From the NCBI GenBank assembly GCA_018675825.1, contig JABGXK010000107.1:1-11342 (forward strand): a stretch of 11,342 nt of DNA, in the 5' to 3' direction. The first letter of the stretch is position 1; the number at the start of each line of letters is the position of its first letter. The notes beneath the pieces are model-generated. The model did no database searches. It had not been told where the DNA came from and saw only the letters and a list, made by a program, of their open reading frames with translations. Below are positions 8,378 to 11,342 of the stretch, in pieces. The DNA is from Flavobacteriales bacterium. GTDB taxonomy: Bacteria > Bacteroidota > Bacteroidia > Flavobacteriales > BACL11. The position numbers and the translations under genes are program-made.

Positions 8378-8908
8378 TTATTCTGTCTCTAATGAGTTAA
8401 AATAAGCAGTGATATCTCCGTAAAGTACCAAATTAGTAATCTTCCCTTCATCATTAAATTCAAAAGATACATATAATGGAACAGAAACAGATTTCTGAGT
8501 TTCCGTTAATGTTACATTCATATTATAATACATTCTAACAGACCCATCCATCTCTTTCGTTTTTGAATCAACTCCAGGAAGTAGAACTAAAGGTTTAGAA
8601 TATGTAAAGTCGTACTTTTCCCACATTTTTTTATGTGAGGCTTTACGATCTTCAACAGTTAAAGTATCTTTAGATCCATATGTAGTACCATTAACGAATG
8701 CATTTTTAGCATAATATTTATCATAATCTAGATCTTCATTTATCCAATCATCAAAGTAAGATAATACTGTTTCACTATTTGCTTTAAATTTAGTATCTGC
8801 TTCACTATTAGTTATAGTTAGATCAGCCTCAACATCCACTACACCACAAGTTTTTAGTATAATTACAGAACATGCAAGAATAACTAATATGTAAGAAATT
8901 TTTTTCAT
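8378..8908 (-). CDS. exported NTF2/SnoaL-like protein
   Basis: A 176-residue exported protein. A short hydrophobic N terminus (MKKISYILVILACSVIIL) should target it through Sec. C13 sits in ILAC and C21 in LKTC, but neither fits a good lipobox, so lipidation is uncertain. From about residue 45 the pattern resembles a SnoaL/NTF2 cone fold. There is an N-terminal helix with VLSYFDDWINEDLDYDKYYA and a following FVNGTTYG, a helix around residues 87-98, then long beta strands ending VSVPLYVSFEFNDEGKITNLVLYGDI. Catalytic residues cannot be assigned, so binding or enzymatic function is unknown. It has its own promoter with the dyad described at 8935-8975 and its own terminator, so it is probably monocistronic. 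The fold assignment is by pattern and is moderate. Confidence 0.72.
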   Translation of the reverse strand: MKKISYILVILACSVIILKTCGVVDVEADLTITNSEADTKFKANSETVLSYFDDWINEDLDYDKYYAKNAFVNGTTYGSKDTLTVEDRKASHKKMWEKYDFTYSKPLVLLPGVDSKTKEMDGSVRMYYNMNVTLTETQKSVSVPLYVSFEFNDEGKITNLVLYGDITAYFNSLETE

Positions 8909-8934
8909 AAGATTTAATTAATTTGTTTATATAA

Positions 8935-8975
8935 CAAAGATATGTAAACTAAGATTAAGTATTATGTCGAGCATA
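8935..8975 (-). promoter_or_regulatory. dyad-plus-(-7)-box promoter of the NTF2-like gene (site A)
   Basis: Read towards the gene: dyad TATGCTCGACATA (8975-8963; the arms extend to ATTATG/CATAAT, 6 bp), then 20 bases, then TATCTTTG (8942-8935). The last is an exact match to the Bacteroidota -7 consensus TAnnTTTG, and 26 bases remain before the ATG. No TTTG -33 element is seen; the dyad occupies its place. The same layout precedes two other genes in the window. Confidence 0.65.
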
Positions 8976-8981
8976 ATATGT

Positions 8982-9191
8982 TTAGTGAAGTATTAGTTTC
9001 TTATTAATAATACCATTATCAGTTTCTATTTCTAAAAAATAGATTCCATTAACATAATCATCTAGACTAATTTGTTTTGTATATTCACCTATAAATTGTT
9101 GTTTTTCCTCAGTATATACTATTTTACCTAAAACATTAATTATCTTAATATTTAGATGCAGTAATTTATCAACATTAAAAGTTTTAGACAT
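8982..9191 (-). CDS. orphan type IX secretion (type A) sorting-domain fragment
   Basis: A 69-residue ORF that is almost entirely the C-terminal part of a T9SS type A sorting domain. It has the strands LNIKIINVLGKIVY (13-26), the sGiYflei motif as NGIYFLEIETDNG (48-60), and a closing KKLIL (64-68) at the very end, as in real sorting domains. It lacks a signal peptide, a cargo domain and the usual YPNP segment that opens the domain, so it cannot be a normal T9SS substrate. In frame, only three codons separate its ATG from an upstream TAA. It begins just after the inverted repeat that ends the beta-barrel gene, and no TAnnTTTG promoter is visible in front. It is most likely the remnant of a deleted secreted-protein gene, though a short expressed peptide is not excluded. 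Confidence 0.6.
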   Translation of the reverse strand: MSKTFNVDKLLHLNIKIINVLGKIVYTEEKQQFIGEYTKQISLDDYVNGIYFLEIETDNGIINKKLILH

Positions 9192-9240
9192 CTCAAAAAA
9201 TTAAAATTTTAATTTCTAACTTAATTCAATCAGAAATTAA
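9192..9240 (-). terminator. terminator-like inverted repeat after the beta-barrel gene
   Basis: Perfect 9-bp arms (9232-9240 and 9209-9217, TTAATTTCT/AGAAATTAA) enclose a 14-base loop. On the - strand they are followed by AATTTTAATTTTTTGAG. The upstream arm contains the TAA stop of the beta-barrel gene. The stem is AT-rich and so weak, but its placement and the T-rich tail fit a terminator. It would also separate the orphan sorting-domain ORF from upstream transcription. Confidence 0.5.
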
Positions 9241-9848
9241 TCACCAAGATTAAACCCAACAATTAATGAGATAAGAGAACCTGTATTATATGGTTCTTCT
9301 ACTGTATTATAGGAAGTTTGTGTATTTCCATTAGCATCTGTAGTTATTGTCTGAATATCTCTGTCTCTTATCTTGTCAATTCCTGGTCGAAAAGCAATAT
9401 TGACTGGTAGATTTATTTCTCCAACCTTAAAATTATATCCTACTGCGATTACACCTCCTATTCCAGATAATGATAAATTAGGACCTAATGCAAATTCTAA
9501 ATTACTTGATGTTCTTAGTCCAATAAGAGAAGAAACGGATGGTAAAAATAGACCTTGATCTAACCCACCAACCATAAAAACCCATTCAACTAGTCCAGTA
9601 ACATCATAACCATCAGCAAATCTTGTTTCCCATTGCCAACCATATTGAGTCATAAAAGCAGTTCCAAACTCTCCAAATTCAGCAGCATCATCAGTTAAAC
9701 GATCTAAATCTTTTGTTTTAATAAAATCAGCTATGGGTCCAGCACTTATAATTGTAAACCCTACCCTAGGACCAGCTAATTTATCTGTTTGAGCACTCAC
9801 ATTTAATAATATTATAAATGCAGAGATTGTTAAGATAATTTTTTTCAT
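9237..9848 (-). CDS. exported outer-membrane beta-barrel-like protein of unknown function
   Basis: A 203-residue protein with a clear signal peptide (MKKIILTISAFIILLNVSA, cleavage before Q20). The mature part has alternating polar/hydrophobic strands, many glycines and few charged runs. Examples are PRVGFTIISAG, GLVEWVFMVGG, SLIGLRTSSNLEFALGPNLSLSG, GGVIAVGYNFKVGEINLPVNIAFRPG and SLISLIVGFNLGD. This pattern suggests a small outer-membrane beta-barrel with an acidic loop at about residues 44-62. Proteins of this look are common and unnamed in Bacteroidota, and I cannot assign a function. There is no lipobox and no C-terminal sorting domain. It is probably monocistronic, driven by the dyad promoter at 9876-9916 and ended by the inverted repeat at its stop codon. 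No enzymatic motif is visible. Confidence 0.72.
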   Translation of the reverse strand: MKKIILTISAFIILLNVSAQTDKLAGPRVGFTIISAGPIADFIKTKDLDRLTDDAAEFGEFGTAFMTQYGWQWETRFADGYDVTGLVEWVFMVGGLDQGLFLPSVSSLIGLRTSSNLEFALGPNLSLSGIGGVIAVGYNFKVGEINLPVNIAFRPGIDKIRDRDIQTITTDANGNTQTSYNTVEEPYNTGSLISLIVGFNLGD

Positions 9849-9875
9849 TTTTTCTTTATTTTTAAATTCTTATTA

Positions 9876-9916
9876 CAAAAATATATCAATAATAACTATT
9901 TACTATGTAGTGCATA
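9876..9916 (-). promoter_or_regulatory. dyad-plus-(-7)-box promoter of the beta-barrel gene (site B)
   Basis: Read towards the gene: dyad TATGCACTACATA (9916-9904; flanking bases extend the arms to CTATG/CATAG), 20 bases, then TATTTTTG (9883-9876), matching TAnnTTTG, and 27 bases to the ATG. The dyad lies within the 83-base gap after the lipoprotein gene. No T-run follows it, so it does not look like that gene's terminator. Confidence 0.65.
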
Positions 9917-9931
9917 GAATAATCAAAAAAG

Positions 9932-10558
9932 CTATAAATCTAGTTTTATATAGTTTTTAATTACTTTATTAATTTTAGAAACGTTTAATCTATCATCAAA
10001 AAGTAATTTAGAGTTTGATGAATTATTGACTTTGCTAGTCATATCCCTTAAACAGTATATATCTTGTACAAGATCAATATTAAAGAGAACTCCACTTTCT
10101 GTATAGGAAGTAAGAAAAACTAGAGAAAGATTAATAGATTCTTTAGAAATATCATTTATAATCAACTCTAGAGTTGTATCTTGATCTGTAATAGTAAGTA
10201 TATTACCATTTTGAGACCATGACCCACCTCCAACAGGCAGATCCTGTTGATCAGACTCCACAAAGTTATTATCAGCATAAAAAGTTAATTTATAGGGTTG
10301 TAATGAATCAGGGTTATTCTCAACAGTACTTATAGTTGTATCCATAATAGGAATTCCAAGCATTGATGCAGTCATTGTACCATTAGAACTTACTGATTGA
10401 GTAATCCAAGAACCTCCAACAACTCCAAATTCACAAGAACCATCATCTTCTTCTGCATCGATGTTATAGTTTAATGCAATAAGATCTATACAACCTTGCT
10501 CCTTTTGACAAGATGAAAAAATCAAAGACAAAAAAATTAGATATATAATTTTATTCAT
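9932..10558 (-). CDS. lipoprotein with DDGSC mini-motif and lipocalin-like domain
   Basis: A 208-residue lipoprotein. The signal LIFLSLIFSSC gives a lipidated C17. Directly after it, residues 22-42 carry the Bacteroidota motif GC-x-D-x2-ALNY-x3-A-x2-DDGSC. Its two cysteines (C23, C42) and acidic residues suggest a small disulfide or calcium-binding module. Residues about 48-170 look like a lipocalin-like beta-barrel: GGSWITQSVS opens it, PYKLTFYADNNFVE is a core strand pair, and GGGSWSQNGNILTITDQDTTLELIINDI follows the common gxWs..gn.ltl pattern. The final 35 residues are polar and basic, with no recognised fold. It is anchored in a membrane, possibly binding a small hydrophobic ligand, but the ligand is unknown. 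It has a dyad promoter at 10585-10625 and no operon partner. Confidence 0.78.
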   Translation of the reverse strand: MNKIIYLIFLSLIFSSCQKEQGCIDLIALNYNIDAEEDDGSCEFGVVGGSWITQSVSSNGTMTASMLGIPIMDTTISTVENNPDSLQPYKLTFYADNNFVESDQQDLPVGGGSWSQNGNILTITDQDTTLELIINDISKESINLSLVFLTSYTESGVLFNIDLVQDIYCLRDMTSKVNNSSNSKLLFDDRLNVSKINKVIKNYIKLDL

Positions 10559-10584
10559 GATTAAATATTTTTAATTAATATTTA

Positions 10585-10625
10585 CAATTATATGGATTAT
10601 TAATATAAAAGCTATGCAAAGCATA
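10585..10625 (-). promoter_or_regulatory. dyad-plus-(-7)-box promoter of the lipocalin-like lipoprotein gene (site C)
   Basis: Read towards the gene: dyad TATGCTTTGCATA (10625-10613; a perfect TATGC/GCATA repeat), 20 bases, then TATAATTG (10592-10585; one mismatch to TAnnTTTG), then 26 bases to the ATG. Spacing is identical to site A and differs from site B only by one base in the leader. Confidence 0.6.
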
Positions 10626-10667
10626 CTAAATTAGTGATAAATAAAAAAAATATAAACTTCAGAATAT

Positions 10668-10695
10668 AGATTTTTAAATCTTGAAATCATGATTT
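10668..10695 (-). terminator. two short AT-rich palindromes after the radical SAM fragment
   Basis: Just past the stop codon at 10700 lie AAATCATGATTT (10684-10695) and AGATTTTTAAATCT (10668-10681). Either could form a weak hairpin ending the radical SAM transcript. T-runs are better placed on the + strand than on the coding strand, so this is tentative. Confidence 0.25.
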
Positions 10696-10699
10696 TTTT

Positions 10700-11266
10700 T
10701 TAGAAAGTTAAATAGACCCCTTCATTATAAAGATCACATTTAGCACATATATCTGATTCAAATGCACTATTTAAATTAATTCTTTGTCGTAAATCTGTCA
10801 TCTTAGGAGAATGAAAAACATCATATATTGAATTATTATTTACATTTCCTAAAATATTTTCCTCGGTCCAATCATTAAAACAAAAAACTACATCTCCATT
10901 AGATCTAATATACATAGCTGTATTGGGGATAGGACAAAAAGAAAATAACAAAGGACTAATCATTTTTAATATCTTAATTTCTAATTTTTGAAACCATTTT
11001 ACTCTATACTTCATGTTTTCATAATCTTTAACTGCATGAAGTCTAGAATTTAAATCAAAACCTAATACAGCAAATCCATTTCTTCTCCAAAATTTTTTAA
11101 AATGAGAAAACTCATTAAAATTAGCTTGCTGTTTAACAAAACGAAGGACAGTCTTTGAACGCATATACTTAGACTTTCCAATATGGAAAATATTTTCAAG
11201 TGTCTTATCAAGATCTAAACCTCCTAATACTTCTTTATATGTATCATGATTAACAGACTCTGCTTT
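10700..11266 (-). pseudogene. radical SAM/SPASM protein, C-terminal part, apparently frameshifted
   Basis: The frame ending at 10700 encodes a radical SAM C terminus. An ATG at 11164 opens a 154-residue ORF, but clear family sequence continues in frame upstream of it. ESVNHDTYKEV and GGLDLDKTLENI (about 11180-11260) match the second half of a radical SAM core, running into RFVKQQANFNEFSHFKKFW. No ATG, GTG or TTG is available there, and TAG stops the frame at 11267-11269. Counting from the 11164 Met, the SPASM-like end has C77, C95, C140 and C143 in the pattern C-x12-G-x4-C...C-x2-C. That is enough for one auxiliary iron-sulfur cluster. The CxxxCxxC cluster motif is not in the window. Either the gene is broken or one base is wrong. 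Such proteins modify peptides or small molecules; the substrate is unknown. Confidence 0.6.
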
Positions 11267-11342
11267 CTAAACTATTTATTTGTTTCATATCATGGGGGTG
11301 AAGTGGTATTGAAACTGGTTCATTTGTTTTTTCCATTACAAT
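11250..11342 (-). other. open frame entering from the right edge, probably the upstream part of the radical SAM gene
   Basis: A - strand frame open to the window edge reads EKTNEPVSIPLHPHDMKQ and ends INSLESRVC at TAA 11250-11252. It overlaps the start of the radical SAM frame (11266) by 17 bases. Skipping one base near 11266-11270 would join them as INSL-KAESVNHD. An ATG at 11334-11336 exists, but a 28-residue gene is unlikely. Membership of the same gene is inferred from position only, since this stretch shows no diagnostic motif. Confidence 0.35.

Noticed and set aside
8867..8908. Lipobox at ILAC (C13) in the NTF2-like protein
   Set aside because: The -2 residue is leucine and the hydrophobic core before the cysteine is very short. 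C21 has threonine and lysine before it. Lipidation is possible but not supported well enough to call.
8961..8977. The dyads as terminators of the preceding genes
   Set aside because: None is followed by a T-run on the coding strand. Site C lies 75 bases from the upstream stop, and the constant 20-base spacing to the -7 box fits a promoter role better.
7308..9558. Short + strand frames inside - strand genes (7308-7493, 9373-9558)
   Set aside because: They are shadows of the FAD oxidoreductase and beta-barrel genes, with no family features.

Overview
This very AT-rich window looks like the chromosome of a member of the Bacteroidota, probably a marine member of the Flavobacteriales. Three things point there: a type IX secretion C-terminal domain fragment, a lipoprotein carrying the GCxD..ALNY....DDGSC motif common in that phylum, and promoters with the TAnnTTTG -7 element instead of a TATAAT -10 box. 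I see no rRNA, tRNA, CRISPR array, insertion sequence or phage gene.

The left part (2-6508, + strand) is a tight operon. It encodes a tripartite RND efflux pump: periplasmic adaptor (5' end outside the window), inner-membrane permease and TolC-type outer-membrane channel. Start and stop codons overlap between these genes. An HI0933/YhiN-type flavoprotein follows after 24 bases. Its link to efflux is positional only.

At about 6510-6585 the strands converge, and every gene to the right lies on the - strand. In coordinate order these are a copper-type cupredoxin with a C-terminal tail, a DadA/MnmC-like FAD oxidoreductase with a TTG start, an exported NTF2/SnoaL-like protein, an orphan T9SS sorting-domain fragment, an outer-membrane beta-barrel-like protein, a lipocalin-like lipoprotein, and the 3' part of a radical SAM/SPASM gene that appears frameshifted near the right edge.

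The most notable signal is not a gene. Three genes for small exported proteins (starts at 8908, 9848 and 10558) share one upstream architecture. Read towards each gene it is a 13-bp dyad TATGC-N4-CATA, exactly 20 bases, a TAnnWTTG box, then 26-27 bases to the ATG. By eye the dyad occurs nowhere else in the window. This looks like an undescribed operator or activator site placed where the -33 element should be, defining a small envelope-protein regulon.
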